DNA of 64,000 nt from Eulemur rufifrons (GCF_041146395.1 NC_090986.1:44552001-44616000), one strand, 5' to 3'; shown: positions 1 through 13,157, numbered from the stretch's first letter. Numbers and translations are program-made. The notes: generated by a model from the letters alone, not told the origin.

Positions 1-122
1 TAATAAATACATTGGGTTAAAGTTGTGGTGGGAGGGCAGGAATGGAAGAAAAAATAAATTTTTCTGCACTTCACTCTTCCTGAGTCTTTGAAGAGTTTGG
101 TATTTACCTTATCTCCAGGTTT

Positions 123-124
<2 letters not shown>

Positions 125-157
<33 letters not shown>
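125..157 (+). repeat. (CA)n microsatellite
   Basis: About sixteen CA units in tandem, directly visible. Confidence 0.97.
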
Positions 158-160
<3 letters not shown>

Positions 161-3100
161 CCACAGACACAAACCCCATTCACATGGAGCGTGACATCAG
201 ACCTCTAAGAAAAGTTTACATTCTGTATGACCCAGAGCCACAGACTTGGGTCTGATAGGAATAGGACTCATTACTTCTTTCTGCCAGGGAGTATTAACAT
301 TGGCTCTCCACTCTCATACTGTGATGGTGAGAATTAGGTTAAGTAGTTTTTGTCTTCCACACTCTCTTCTAAGCAATTAACCCAATTTATACACAATTTT
401 AGCTTTTAAACCTAACATAAGCATCAATAGCAATTGTTATTTAGCTCAAATCCAGATTACTATATCTTTTGTATATTTGTAAATTTTAGCAACTAAATTA
501 ATCGACTTGCAAGTATCATTTTTATTAAATAAAAATGTAAACTTGAAAAGAAGTTAAGAGTAAGATTCTTGTATGAGATTTATTTTTACTTAATTTAGAA
601 AACCCTACTTAAATATATAATACATTCAGTTAATACACTAGAAACAAGATTTATTTGTGAATGAAGATTTATTCGCAGGCAATTCAAGGAAAGATTTTTC
701 TTTAAAAAAAGAGACCTCTTTTTTTTTTTACAGTAAAGTGGACTCATTGCATTAGTCATCTGCAGTATTAAGAAACTAATAATTGTTTTTTATGCATTTC
801 AAGCCTCTTAATTTAGTAAACCTATAATTGAAAAGTGAAATTTCACAATAAAATCATATAACTCAGTCCACGTTGCTATGGGAAAGTAAAGGGTTTCCTC
901 CTACTTTAGTTTATTAATTTTCAAATAATGCTTAAGGGCTTGTTATGATAGTTCTTTACAGGGTAATAAATATATAGTTATCCAGACTGTCTGGGTTGAA
1001 AACTAATTACCATTAGAAACTGAAGCATTTAGCCTTGTTATTTCTGCAAATCAAACAACTCCAAATACAATTTTCATATTAAAACCAATGTGCAATGATC
1101 CAGGGGTATCCTCATAGCGAAACCATAATCTAAAATATCCCTCTTTCTTATTATTGTTTGTAAGCAAGCCAACCAGAACTTTAAAATGTGGCATTAAAAA
1201 GGGAAGTAGGCGAGCCAGGTAGTAAAAGCAACAATCTGAAAGAACAAAGCAAATTAAAAATGGAGTTATCCAAATAATTAAAATTGCTTTGAATGCAAAA
1301 TTTCAGAAAGGGAGGATAGGAAGAAAATACATTATTATAAGAAAAATGTCTAACAGTATACAGACTAGAGAGTATGTCCAAGACTAAAAGTGAATAGGGT
1401 TTTCTAAAATTTTCATTTGTACTGCTTGCTTTAAATCCTTTTGCAGTGATAATTTTGAGGGATTCACACTTTGAAATTAGTGTTAACATTTTAAAAAGTA
1501 GTAAGAATAGGAAAGGGAAGTTTTACTATGAAAAAGGAAAATAGAACACAAGAAATCTCACATTTTTATTCATACTTTTAAATGATCAAATATTACTAGT
1601 TTTAAAAATTATTCCTAGAAAAGATATTTATAAAGACCAAGAGAGTTTCATTACCATTGAATAATGCCAATGCTTAGAAATAAAAAAGTTAAACAAATGT
1701 AACTGATACAAAACCTGCAAATGCAAAAATAGAGTTACTGTTTCTTAATGTTTCCTGAATGCATTAAGTGGCTATCGGGATACATCACCTGTGTCAAGTG
1801 GATGTGATGAAGCTATTAAAAATGTTTGTGGTTTGAGTAAGAGTATGGGGAGGTCAGAGGGGAAAAAAGATTGTTTTGGAAAATTAAAGTCTTTGGTTTA
1901 ATAACTGCAAAAGCTGGCTGTGCTGCTTTAGAAACATGGAAGTGGCGATTGGTGTATATTGTGTGATATTATGTATTACGATTGCGTGTGCTCTGACTTC
2001 ATGTCTGTAGACACAAAGAGAGTCAATAGTCAACATCAGTCCTATGAAAAATAAAAATAGTTTAAAAGCTTACATATGATTATAGTTTATATAATTGACA
2101 TGTTCTTGAAACATTACAGACAAACATAATTTTTTATAAATGAAAACATTTTATCATGCTAAGAGAGAAAACATTTTAAAAGAAATTCCCTGGTCAACCC
2201 TTTGTCAAAGTTATTTATCTCATTTTAATATTTATTCTATATTTTATAAACTGAGACATACTTTTTGTTAATAAATTTTTAGTTGTCAAAAAGTAAATTA
2301 CTTTAGGGCTAACTACAATCTGTCATTGTTTTTGTTTATTTTTGTTTCATATTTTAAACATTTTCTTAACTTCTGAATATCATTCCATGACGGCAATTAT
2401 TAGCGTGCAAAAAATAAAAATAGGAGAATAAGAAATGTGGCCGGAAGGGACGAAAATGGAATAAAATGCTTATTATCTTGGCAACTTTTTGCCATTGTTG
2501 ACATAGGGTGGTGGAGAAGTGTGTGGGAGAGGCTGATTGCCCAATATAGTTTGTATCCTTTTCATTCCCAGCCTCATCACAACTATCTATTATAATATCT
2601 AGGAAAGTGACATTATTATCTAAGAGACAAGTCATACGAATCTCTGACGTTTTTCCATTCTGTTCCATTCAGTAACAATAACAGAAAACCACAATAATGA
2701 ATAATAACACTAACATTTATTGAACAATTACTGTGTTATTATTTTAAATTGAACACACTCCTCCATTCCATCCTCCTGTCTTTATTAATTTTTCTCCATA
2801 AGACTCCTGCCATTTTGTACACTGTATAAATTTTACTCATTTCTTGTCCTTCTTGTCTTTCTCTCCCCACTAGAATGGAATGTTAAGTTATAGGAGTATC
2901 CCTAAGGAGATACTGAAGTAACCAGCCCAGAAACTATCCCTTCTATTTATTTCTTTTTATGTGAGATAGTTCCCTCCAACATTTTAGTACCAACTTTTTG
3001 TTTCCGACAGACTGAAAAAAGCAGAGGAAGACCTGATATAAAGACGCCGAAATAGGAGTAAGTATGGAATGTAAGACTAACAGAAAGGCAGTCACGTGGT

Positions 3101-3224
3101 TGCATTTTAGAGAGTGAGATGTTAGAAGAGACGGGAAAGGCCAGAACTCACTGCCTTCGATGCTGCAGCAGGATGGAAAGGCTGTAGAAAGTGAGAAGTC
3201 ATCGGGGTCTAAGCACAGGAGAAA

Positions 3225-3420
3225 TAGGGTCTGATTCAGGTTTTAAACAGATCACTCTGGCTACTTTGAGAATAATAGACTTAGGTCAGGGTATGGGGGC
3301 AAAATAGAATCCTGGAGACGAGTTAGGAAAGAGCTTTACAGGAAACCAGACAGGAGATGATAATGGTGGCAGTAGAAATGGAAAAGTGGACATATCGCAA
3401 ATATATATAATGGTGGTGGA
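3225..3420 (-). mobile_element. L2 LINE fragment, antisense
   Basis: Text such as CAGATCACTCTGGCTACTTTG and 'gatgataatggtggcagtag' corresponds to the reverse complement of the L2 reverse-transcriptase region. It is strongly decayed. Confidence 0.6.
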
Positions 3421-3449
3421 ACCAACATGATTCTCCAATGGATCCACTG

Positions 3450-3570
3450 AAAATGAACTCCCTGAAGGCAGTAGTTTTATCCTTCTTGTCCATTGTGGAT
3501 TCCTGGTACCTACGTAAGGGTCTGGCACATAATAGATGTTCAATAATTTTGTGTAAGTGGGATGAATGAA
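3450..3570 (+). mobile_element. L2 3' end, sense
   Basis: Matches the L2 3' terminus pattern: a 'ctccctgaaggcag' block, then 'tctggcacataatagatgtt' and a terminal 'tgaatgaata'. It lies in opposite orientation to the L2 piece just before it. Confidence 0.65.
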
Positions 3571-5479
3571 TACTTGAATAAAGGAGAGAGAGAGAGAAAG
3601 ACAGGAATTTTTTTATTTTAGGATAGGGAATTAAAGTACTATTTTTCCAGAGAAGGGCAGAGAGAGGCACAAAGAAGATTTTTGTGTTTTCTAGTAGAAA
3701 ATTGTGTAATATTATCAGGTTTGTTTTTCTTTCTTTCTCTCTCCTTTTTTTTTTTTGGTAAGAACTATCCAACATTCTTAGATTATGTCCCTTTAACAGA
3801 TGTTCAATGTCCTTTGATCACAAATGAAATGGTGGTGCTGATGTAATAGAATATTTAATTTTTGCATTTTATTTTATTTTCATGGCTTTTGTTCACAAAA
3901 TTAAAAGATGGCAACCAAATGTCAGTCCCCAAATTTTATACACAAACACACACACTCACATATATGAAGAGAGATATTACTTTACTGAAATCCAAATGAC
4001 TGAGATACATTATTCTAAAAAGCCCCCCTCCTAAAATCCTCTCTTAATATCCTAATAAAGATGAAAATGGTAGGGGGCTCAGGAAATTGCTTTATATATA
4101 TAGAAAGATGTGTGTGTGTGTCTATGTGTAACAGGTAACCACCTGTATTTAACTTAGCTCTGTTCTGTCCTTACCAAGCAGGGGTAAACATATACCTCCT
4201 TAAGCACTGAAAAAAATTAATCCCCTTTTATTATGGGGTAAGTAATGTAACTCTAATAGTCATATTGTTGAAAGATCATTTGCAATAAAAATAAGCTTTT
4301 TTTTTTAACTTTTAGGTATTGATTTTAATTTTTCCTAATTTTGGCTAAGTTTAATTACTTTCCATAATAAAGTTTCTAACTGTGAGACTGGTTTTTAAGT
4401 TACTACTGTAGTCACAGCAATGACCTCAATATTCAGAGTATCTCTCTTGTGAGTATTTCTAAATAAAGCTGATGCAATTTTCCAGTCTAATTTATATAAA
4501 AGGAACTGATCTAGGCCAAATAATATTCTTCTGTGTTTATAGCAGGAGAAAATATGGAAATTGTCTTAACATTCAAGAGTAGTTCTTACTCTATAGATTA
4601 TGAAATGCCATTTATATTATATTGGAAATTCATAACATATTTTCTTTAGCTATTGGGTTGCAAAATGAGGTCATATAATGTGAAATGGATTTTTTTATAT
4701 AATCAAGTAGGTGAATGCCTGTTAGATATCCTTACAGATTATTCTTTTAGAATCAGTTGTATTCAAAAGTTGTATAACATGCATTTCTCTTTCTAAGAAT
4801 GTGAAGTAATTGTAACATAGACAACTAAAATGGAAGTCATACAACTCACTTCACAGCACATGGAGTTGTCTTGTTAAGAATTAACTTGGGCCATCCCAAT
4901 TTCTAACAGAAATGTGCACACCTATTGTCAAATAAAACATGTCAGTATTACTTGCCCCATTCAGATTTGTTTCGTTCAGCTAAATAGATTCATTTTATCA
5001 AGGGCATTGAAATTCATTCATTCATTTACATTTCAGATATGAGCTTCAGTTGCCTGTGCTGGTAACTGCTGCTATTTGTAAATGTCTAAAAACATCATGT
5101 CTATCTGATAATGGCAAGTTAGGAAAGGAAATCTTTAAGCATGGCTATATTGTCATGAATTCTTTAAAATGTAACTCATCTGGTTTTCCTAAAAAATTAA
5201 AGCAACATGGTAACGCGTTCTCTTTCTTGATCAAAATGTATTGCCTTTTGGGTATAAAGCATAAAGTTCATACAAGTTTAAAGACTGCATATTAGAATTT
5301 TTAAAAATTCTAAACAATACAATGCAAAAATTAAGCTGTCGGGTCAGTAATTGCTCCTTTAATGACTGTTAATTGTTAAAATTATATTTTTACATTCTTA
5401 GTTTTTAAATTAAACCCCATCATCCATGTCTTTAAGAAATCAACATTCTTGTATGCAATGGAGTAATGTTTAGAAGAAA

Positions 5480-5690
5480 CACCACTAGAATTAGACTGCT
5501 CTCATTTGCATTCTTGCATTGCTATTTATTAGAAATATGGTAGTGACTTTGGACAAGTTGCTTACCCTCTTTTTGCCCACTTTTTTTCATCCATAGAATG
5601 GGGATAATGATAATGCCCACCTCAAAGTATTGTAAGGCCTAAATGAGTTAGTATTTTAAAGTTCTTATTGAGTGCCTAAAAAATTTAAAA
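5480..5690 (+). mobile_element. MIR SINE, sense
   Basis: Shows the MIR core and 3' part: 'ggacaagttgcttaccctc', 'atagaatggggataatgata', then 'aatgagttagta'. Diverged, as expected for this ancient SINE. Confidence 0.75.
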
Positions 5691-5841
5691 ATGTTTATTG
5701 TCTAAAAAATATAGAACATCCTAGTACCAAAATAAAACTGAATCAAACAAAATAATAAGTCTGACTTTCTTTTTCTAGGCAGAGAGTTTTGAAATGCTGA
5801 GAAGCTGCTAAAACATGACAATCTTATGTTTTAAAGAAAAG

Positions 5842-6374
5842 TGGGCAAAAAAAAAAAAAAACAGGTTATGTTTAAATTATCTTCAATCTTGGTGGGCCCA
5901 GTAAAGACGTCTTTATGCCTAGGCTCCTGGAGTTGTCAGATAAGAATGTGGCCCACCTTCCCTTCTCGAAGGCCATGCAGTCTCTCAAGGCTCGAGGCTG
6001 TGTTAAAGAACAATTTGCCTGGAGATATTTCTAGTGGTACCTTGCCAACGAAAGCACCTACTATCTCCACGATTTACTTCCACTTGTCGCCTGAGATTGT
6101 GCCTGCCACTCTGAGCCGCAGCCATCCTGCCACTGGCCCAAAGGTCTGGCAGGCTAGCGACCTGCAAAGCTCGTGAGCTGGGAAGCCTGCAGACGGAGTG
6201 CTGTGCCCCCTGGTGTTGACAAGAAAGTCGAGGTGGGGGCTCAGTCGGCGACCGAATTTCCAGTTCAGAGGCAGATTTGGTCTTAGATGTGATCAGCTAC
6301 CTCAGTAAAAATGGAGGGATTATTCTGTGTTAAATAAACTTGTGGCCAGAAAAACTTTAAAAAAAAAAAAAAAA
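5842..6374 (+). pseudogene. RPS10 processed pseudogene (40S ribosomal protein S10)
   Basis: A retrocopied, intronless RPS10 mRNA. Translation in pieces matches ribosomal protein S10: around 5931-6031 it gives [17 protein letters not shown] and [10 protein letters not shown], around 6080-6120 EIVPATLSRSHPATG, and further on RRSAVPP and ATEF. It is dead: an in-frame TAG at 6032-6034 replaces the Tyr of the parent, a one-base insertion near 6060-6080 shifts the frame, and there are small deletions after 6140. The parent stop (6306-6308), 3' UTR, AATAAA signal (6333-6338) and a poly-A tail (6359-6374) are all kept, which is the mark of L1-mediated retroposition. The 5' end is degraded and is placed at about 5842, where an A-rich run could represent the Lys-Lys start region. 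A possible short target-site duplication (AAAGAAAA) lies at 5834 and near 6393. Intact RPS10 must lie elsewhere. Confidence 0.92.
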
Positions 6375-6392
6375 GAAGAAGAAGAAGAAGAG
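6375..6392 (+). repeat. (GAA)n run after the pseudogene tail
   Basis: Short GAA repeats directly follow the poly-A tail of the RPS10 retrocopy; such runs commonly arise by slippage in decaying A-tails. Confidence 0.8.
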
Positions 6393-6589
6393 AAAGAAAA
6401 TAAGAGAACTTTTAATAATAGTTTCACATTATTCTATAAAAAAAGCAAAAATCTTCTAGAAGATAACTATTTTTGAATAGCAAGATAGCTCCTAACGATT
6501 GTGGGGCCTGTACGAGTCTATGATTGGGGAGCCATATGACATATATTTAAATAGTTAAAAGCTGTAAAGCAAGTTGACAAACTGTTAAG

Positions 6590-7330
6590 TAAAATGTATC
6601 TTCCTACCTTGACAAACACATTTCAGAGTAACCTGGATGGCCTGATACAAATATACAGTAATAGACTCCTCAGACCCTGTGGAGGCTCACAGCTGATTTC
6701 CACCCCTGGGTTATCTTTTCCCCATTTCCTGACCTTCTCTTCCTACCCAGACCAGGACCGTGAGTTGCCCTGGCAGGAGCTTAGAAGTCCAGCCCTCATG
6801 TCTGTACTCCCTCCTCACCTCCCTCAAACATTTGCCCTGTGGGAAGCTTTCAGACCTAAAGGTGACCCAATCAGTCCTCAAAAAGACAGTTTCAGGAATA
6901 GGAATTTGCCAGCTTCAGGAAAGGTGACTTGTGTTGTTTGGGTAAAGATTTCTAGGCCTGTACCTGTAGATGGTCCCGCAATGCCAAGGATTTCTTCCCT
7001 GGTGTGAGAAGTACATGGGACCACAGCAGGGCCCTCTCCTACTGTGTGTCCTGAGGAACAGGACTACAAATCCAAAAAGATCATTTTCATAAACCACACA
7101 CGAAATCAGCTTCATTACTCTGCAGTCACATCTGGTATGCAATAGGAGATTTTAGGCCATGATAAATATTTTTCTACTATAATACACTGTTTAGATCAAA
7201 TGACCTGCTGCTCCTGGTTTATTTAGAGCAACATGAGTCTGGCCCATTTGCCTTAGATCTTCCTTACTCCCACAGGCTTCACCTACAACAGTGACCTCAC
7301 TGACTTACTTATACAAGCTCAGTGTGGTCA
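6590..7330. other. Unassigned stretch with a 137-codon open frame
   Basis: An open frame on the + strand (6594-7007) covers part of this stretch. Its translation, rich in Pro, Ser and Leu, matches no family I recognise. Composition is slightly richer in GC than the neighbours. It may be an old, unrecognised transposon or retroelement remnant; nothing supports a functional gene. Confidence 0.35.
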
Positions 7331-7334
7331 CTCA

Positions 7335-8490
7335 TTCAGTTAGTCAAGCGTTCAATAAATATTTACAAAGAATCTATTATATGTCAGGAACAGCACCAGC
7401 ACTGGGGATACAGTGTTCCAAAAATAGATACCACTTCTGCCTTCTCCAAACTTAAAATCTAAAAAAAAATCACACAAACCAACCAAGGCAATCATGGTGC
7501 TGCATGCTAAGTGATACACAGTGAGCTCTGAGAACACATAGATGGCTACCTTGAAAAACAAGGGAGGCTTTCCTGGGAAAAGTAATTCTTGGGCTGAGAA
7601 CTGAAGGAGAAGTAGGAATGAGCCAAACAAAGATGGGGAAGGTGTAAAAGAACCAGAGTGAAAAAAAAAAACATGCAAGTTAAAGAAGTGAATATATAGT
7701 TACAGCTCGTAGAATACAAAAGAGAAACAACAAGTGATGTTTATAGTGTGCAGAAATCAGACCATGCATAATCTTGAAAATTATGTGAAAATCGGACTTG
7801 GTACTTGATGCTTACAGTAATAGGGACCACTTTATGCAAGAGAGACATGATCAGGTTTTTGTCTTATGGAAGTCACTCTAACATCATTTCAGGGAGTTTA
7901 TTGGAAAGCGGGTGTCATGACAGAGGCAGCAGATAATGGTGGTCTATTCCATGGATATGGCAGGAGTTTTAAGAAGAATCAAGAGCTTGAAGAAATTGGA
8001 AATAGAATCTTACGTTGCAAGCAGGACTTGCTCATAGTCTGAGTGAAGGAGAGGGAGCTGGAGAACAAAGGACAAGTCCATTTCTGTCTTAGCATCTGGG
8101 TTGGTAATTCCTACCAAGAAGGATAAGAAGAAAAAGAGGTTCAGGTTGCAGGGGCGAGGGGGTGGGGGAATTGATGAGTGTATTCTCAGATATGCTGAGT
8201 TTAAGATAGTGGTGGGACATGTAAGTAGAGAGGTGTCTATGAGTCAGTGGGGACACATGGGGAAGAGAGTCAAGCTGTAGGAACAGACCTGGGTAATATC
8301 AGCATGTGGAGAATCAATGAAGCCATGGTAAGGAGCACAGAGCACCAGAGGGAGTTTGTGAGGTGACCATCAAAGTTGGAAAGCAGAACTCTTGAGCACA
8401 AACTGGTAGAGAAAGAAGAAATAGTGGAGAATGGGAGAGAAACCAGAAAAGAGTGTGAAAAACAGTGAAGGGAATGCCAGAAGTGTTTAA
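7335..8490 (-). mobile_element. Long L2 LINE copy, antisense, 1.1 kb
   Basis: Begins with the reverse complement of the L2 3' end ('ttcaataaatattta', then 'agcactggggatacag'), continues through the 'aggctttcctgggaaaagta' and 'gagagacatgatcagg' blocks into the reverse-transcriptase part ('ggtagagaaagaagaaatag', 'gagaaaccagaaaag'). No frame is intact. Confidence 0.8.
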
Positions 8491-8824
8491 TACAGCTAAG
8501 AAATTTTTTAAATAAATTAGAAAAAAGAAAACAATTGTCTACAGTGCACACAACTTTATAGTTATTCAGACACACACTCATATGTACCAGTTTTTTCCCA
8601 CAGACTACATACACTTATAATCATCCCGACCTATACTCCACATAGACACCCACACACATTCACGGACACCACACATAACTTCATAAACCCACAGGCATGC
8701 CAATACCTTATATAGAAATTCTCATTCATTAAATTCAACCTTAGGTCTCTGCTAGCATATTAATTATGAATTTAAAGACGTCTACTGATTTAAAATGGGA
8801 AAGCTTGGTTTATGGTTTAAGCAA

Positions 8825-8965
8825 GAATATGGCTCAGTTTTCCATCTGTTAAATGGGCACAGTAATACTAGCCTAGGGAAGTTTTGAGATTTAATTGATG
8901 TTTACAAAGTGATTTAGGAGCCTGAGATGAAAGGTGCTATGTCATGCTATTACTGTTGTTGGGAT
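8825..8965 (+). mobile_element. MIR-family SINE, sense
   Basis: 'cagttttccatctgttaaat' followed by 'gggcacagtaatac' and a 3' part ending near 'ctattactgttgtt' fits a MIR-type element. Confidence 0.65.
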
Positions 8966-9224
8966 GGACGGCGGTGACCTACCTTAGCATTTGAGTATTG
9001 CAATAGTCTAAACCACAATGTATTCTAGGATGATAAAACACAAGATGTTATTAGATGACTTAGAAGTATTAAGGCTATGACTAAAATTTCTTGATGGATA
9101 TTTATGTTTCATTATCTTTTTGATGTCTACTCACTTTTAGCTCTTATTTGTCATGCAGATTTCTCATTTGCTTCTTTGTCTTAACATCCCAAAATAATTT
9201 GGCTGAAAAAGACCTTGGGAATTT

Positions 9225-9340
9225 TCTAAATCAACCTTGAATTCAACAGATGAAGAAAATGAGTCCCAAGCTTACATTATTTATTCCAAAATCACACAGT
9301 TAGAATTTGAAAGCAACTTTCCTGACTTCTAGTTTTCTCC
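9225..9340 (-). mobile_element. MIR SINE, antisense
   Basis: 'acagatgaagaaaatgagtc' and 'aaaatcacacagttagaa' are the reversed MIR core. Short and diverged. Confidence 0.6.
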
Positions 9341-9689
9341 TCTACAGAATATTTCACAAATAAGAAAATAATTCTGAAATTGGAATACCATACCAGATAA
9401 GGATTTAAGAAAATGTTACCAGTAATAACAAGATAAACAGATTAATAATAGCTATAAGAAGGATGAAATGACATTTCTTTTTAAAATTAATACAAGAGAT
9501 ACTTTAAATTTAATATTAAAAACAGAATACTCATCACTGAAGAAAATCAATACACAATGGAGACTCAACAGAAGGATGAAAGTAATTAAAATTCATGAAT
9601 TAAAATTGAGTTATTCAGGTTCAACTATTGTTAGTCTTGGTGAAAGGAAAAAAAAATGTTTGCTCTGGATATCAGAAGATGTGATTTAT

Positions 9690-11105
9690 TTTTTCAGCAA
9701 GCATTTTTTTAATACAACCTATGTCCCAGTTACTCTGCTAGGTTCTGAGGATAAAGGAGAAAAAAAAAAGAGGTTAAGATCACAGTTTTCATTTAGTTTA
9801 TGGGGAGAAAACAATAAACAAGTTAAAATAATAAAAATAAGTTCAGATTTTAATCAGTGCCATAAAGAAGATGAACAGAGTTGGTTACCTGAGCTGCCAA
9901 TTTAGATAGAATGTTCTAGAGAGAAGGTGATAGTAGGCAAGAAGCCTGAATGAGGAAAAAGAAGGAGCCAAGTGAAGAATAAATACAAGGAAGAGTGTTC
10001 CAAGCAGAAAGAATGACAAGAACAAGCTTGGTTCAAAAGAAACAAACGAAAGCCAGTGTGTGTGGCATGCAGTGAATAAGAGAGAGTTGTATGAGGGTAA
10101 GGTTGGCAGGGACCACATTGTCTTGTGCTGTGGAAGAGAAGTTAGAGAGTTTGGGCCTTAGCATTAGAGGAACCATAGAAAGGTCTTAATTAGAGTAGCA
10201 AATGGTTAAACATATGTTTTCAGAAGAGTGTTCTAATTACTATATTAAGATAGGTTTGTGGAGGAGCAAGACATGAAATGAGAGAGAATTGCTAAGAAGG
10301 ATTTTGGTGGCCCAGGTGAAAGCTGATGGTGTCTTGGACTGAAGAGTAACAATGAGCTGGAAAGAAATGAACAGGTCTGTGACCTATTGCTGGAGAGGTG
10401 GAGGTGACAGATAAGGAGAAGAGAGGAATAGGGATGATTTGGGGAGTTGGAAGTTGAAGAACTAGGGGCTCAGTAGTGCTATTTACAGGGGCAGGAAAGA
10501 CAAGAAGAGAAGCATAATTTAGTGGAGGAGTGAAGAGTTCATTTTGGCATATTTTGAGTTTGAAATATTTATTTACATCAAGGAGGAAGTTGTCTATACA
10601 AATCTAAAGCAGCTCAGGGGAGAGGGTGTTAAATATACAGATTTGGGAGTTATATTCATATAGTACAATAGCAAGTTTCTGGACTATAAAGAAACCTTGA
10701 AATATAATAGAAAAGGACTTAGAAAGCAAACTTTGAGACTCCATACCATGCAGGAGCCATAAAAACAAAACATCAGCAAATGAGACTGAAAAAGAGTAAC
10801 TAGACAGGTAGGAGGAAAGCCAAGAGGGTGCAGTGTTTTGGAAATCAAATGTAACAGGAAGGAGGAAATGATCAACCCTGCCCAGTGCTTCAGGGAGATA
10901 AAATTAGGGCAAAGAAATGTTTTCTGATTGGCAACATGGAGGATGTTGACATCTTGACAAGACTGGTTTGGTGGTGGTGAGGATAAAATTAGATTGGGAT
11001 GGATTGAAGTGTCCAAGAAGGATGAGAAACAATGAATATAGACAAATATTTCAAGAAACTTTTCAGTGCAGGAGAATAGAGAAATGGGACATCTGGTAGC
11101 AGAGA
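9690..11105 (-). mobile_element. Long L2 LINE copy, antisense, 1.4 kb
   Basis: A second long antisense L2. It starts with the reversed 3' end ('agttactctgctaggttctg'), then 'gtgttccaagcagaaagaat', 'aaagccagtgtgtgtggcat', 'tggtggcccaggtgaaagct', 'gatttgggagttatattcat', 'taggaggaaagccaagaggg' and 'aaatgatcaaccctgcc', all in the order expected for reversed L2 ORF2. It overlaps several short open frames, which are not genes. Confidence 0.82.
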
Positions 11106-11139
11106 TGTTGAAGCACAGATGGTGTGTGTGAGCATGTGT

Positions 11140-11159
11140 GAGAGAGAGAGAGAGAGAGA
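11140..11159 (+). repeat. (GA)n run
   Basis: Ten tandem GA units just beyond the end of the L2 copy. Confidence 0.9.
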
Positions 11160-11699
11160 ATGAGATTGGAGAACCAGATCAAGTGTTTATATCATAGGAA
11201 ATGGTCTAATAGAGATATGTCTTAGATGAGGATAGATATCAGTACTAATTATAATCCTGAATATTTAATTTTCACCACTTGACAATTGTTCCTCCATCAT
11301 GGTGCAGAGAAAACAAATTTTCAAAATTCCTTAATGCTCATGAACATATCAGGACAAAGCCAAGAGAAATCACATCATACGTTTTCTTCCAAAGTGTGGG
11401 AGGACACCTCTTCTTGCAATAACCTAAATGCAGACACTTGTCCTATACAGAATGCTGTTATAATGTAGGAGAGTGACTTTCACATATTTTGACCAAAACC
11501 CTCAGGAAGAAATGCATTTTATCTCATTACTCAGTACACAAAAACAGGTATAAAATGAATATATAACCACAGCTAAATATAAGCTTACAATAGATATTAA
11601 AACTCCATAAAACAATATTTGAAAGTTAATATGAGGGGAGAGGGAGGGATGAATAGAAAGAGTAGGGAGGATTTTTAGGGCAGTGACATTCTTCCGTAG

Positions 11700-11965
11700 G
11701 GACACATGTCATTTTGCATTTGTCCAAACCTACAGAATGTACAACAGCAAGAGTGAACTATGGATGTTGAGTGATGATAATATGTCAATAGCTTCATCAG
11801 TTGTAACCAGTGTTCCACTCTGGTGGGGAATGTTGGTAGTGGGAGAGGCTGTGCATGTGTGGGGACGGGGGTTAAATGGAAACTCTGTGGTCGTACTGCT
11901 CAGTTTTGCTGTGAATCTACAACTGCTCTCAAAAATAAAGTCTGTTCAAAAAATGAATATGCCCT
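11700..11965 (+). mobile_element. Old L1 (L1M-type) 3' end, sense
   Basis: 'acctacagaatgtacaacag', 'ccactctggtggggaatgtt' and 'ctgctctcaaaaataaagtc' match the 3' untranslated end of mammalian-wide L1 subfamilies, finishing in an A-rich tail. Confidence 0.65.
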
Positions 11966-13157
11966 GAGAGTTTCTAGACTATTCTATTTCATTTTTTTGA
12001 AAATGGGCATGATGTCACAATTTGCTCAGGTGTTTCAACCTGAAAAGACACCAATCGGGTGGAAGGAAAGATCTGAAAGTTGCCACCTCACAAAAGATTG
12101 TGAGAAGAAAGAGAGAAGTAGTGTACGTAAAGCACATGAGTAAATAATGCAGACAAAGAGATAAAGTTCTCTTTTCCTCTATTGTTCTTTAGGAACAGCA
12201 TTCTACAGAAAAGGTGTCTTTGGAAACATACAGAAAAATATGAGAATTCCAGTAGCAACGAGGCTTCTGTTTTGCTTCCTATTTGGTATTCGTAATGAAT
12301 GAAATTCATGGCCAGGTTGTCCAGGTTGTCTAGCACCCTGCTAGAATCAACATCATCGTAAGCCCAATGATAAAGGATGGTTAAGAAAAGAGAGGGCCCC
12401 TGCTTCACTCTCCAAGCTAGAGCCCTTGGATCACATGTGGCATGAATGGGACCTAGCTGTTTTCCTGTGCGCCCAACAGGGACACACATCATCAGAGCTA
12501 AACTGGAGGGAAGCATGGGTGGGGGTGAAGTGAGCCTCTAATGTAGGGCTTCAGGGAGGATTATTGAGGTTGCTACCGTATGGCTGTTCTAGCCACCACC
12601 AGCAGTCACAGCATGTGGTAGAACTTGTCATACCTCAAGAATTACACCAACTTTGTTTTATAATAGAAATGTCCAATATAGGCAGGACATAAACACCTTC
12701 CAAATCTCCTATGGGTACATCCTCTTAGGGGAACCTAATTAACATCCAGAATGCTTACTGCAAGAGAATCTAGGTGGTATAGTATTTAGCTTCCCAATAC
12801 AGATGGTGAGTGAAATGGAAGTCCCAGGCCTCTAGAATACAGTTTAAAAATTAATTAAACTAATACTATTAATGATAATAATGAAAACTCAGAAGTATGA
12901 GATTAAATGTCCCTCAAAAGAGAAGTTATTGAATCAGTCACAGTATGTCTGTCTAATAAAATACATTAAAGCTATTGAAAAACAATGGTGACTTGTGTAT
13001 ATAAGAATTCATACAGCAAATTTCAAGGAGCTCTACCGTATATAACTATTGTTAAATGGTATTAAATGGAATAATTATATTAACATTTCCATTATTAAAT
13101 GGATAAACCTTAGAATATAGTATGTGACCCCATATGCAATTTAAAATCAGGAGATAA

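Larger units (their letters stand above)
1..5460. other. Upstream intergenic flank, AT-rich, no gene seen
   Basis: A (CA)n microsatellite lies at 125-157. L2 remnants occur at about 3225-3570, and an L2/MIR-like snippet may be present near 2690-2760. The rest is AT-rich unique-looking sequence without supported genes. Open frames here are at most 150 codons, AT-biased and without domains. Confidence 0.6.

Noticed and set aside
5841..6176. 111-codon frame as an intact small gene
   Set aside because: It crosses the frameshift of the RPS10 retrocopy and only its second part is in the parental frame.
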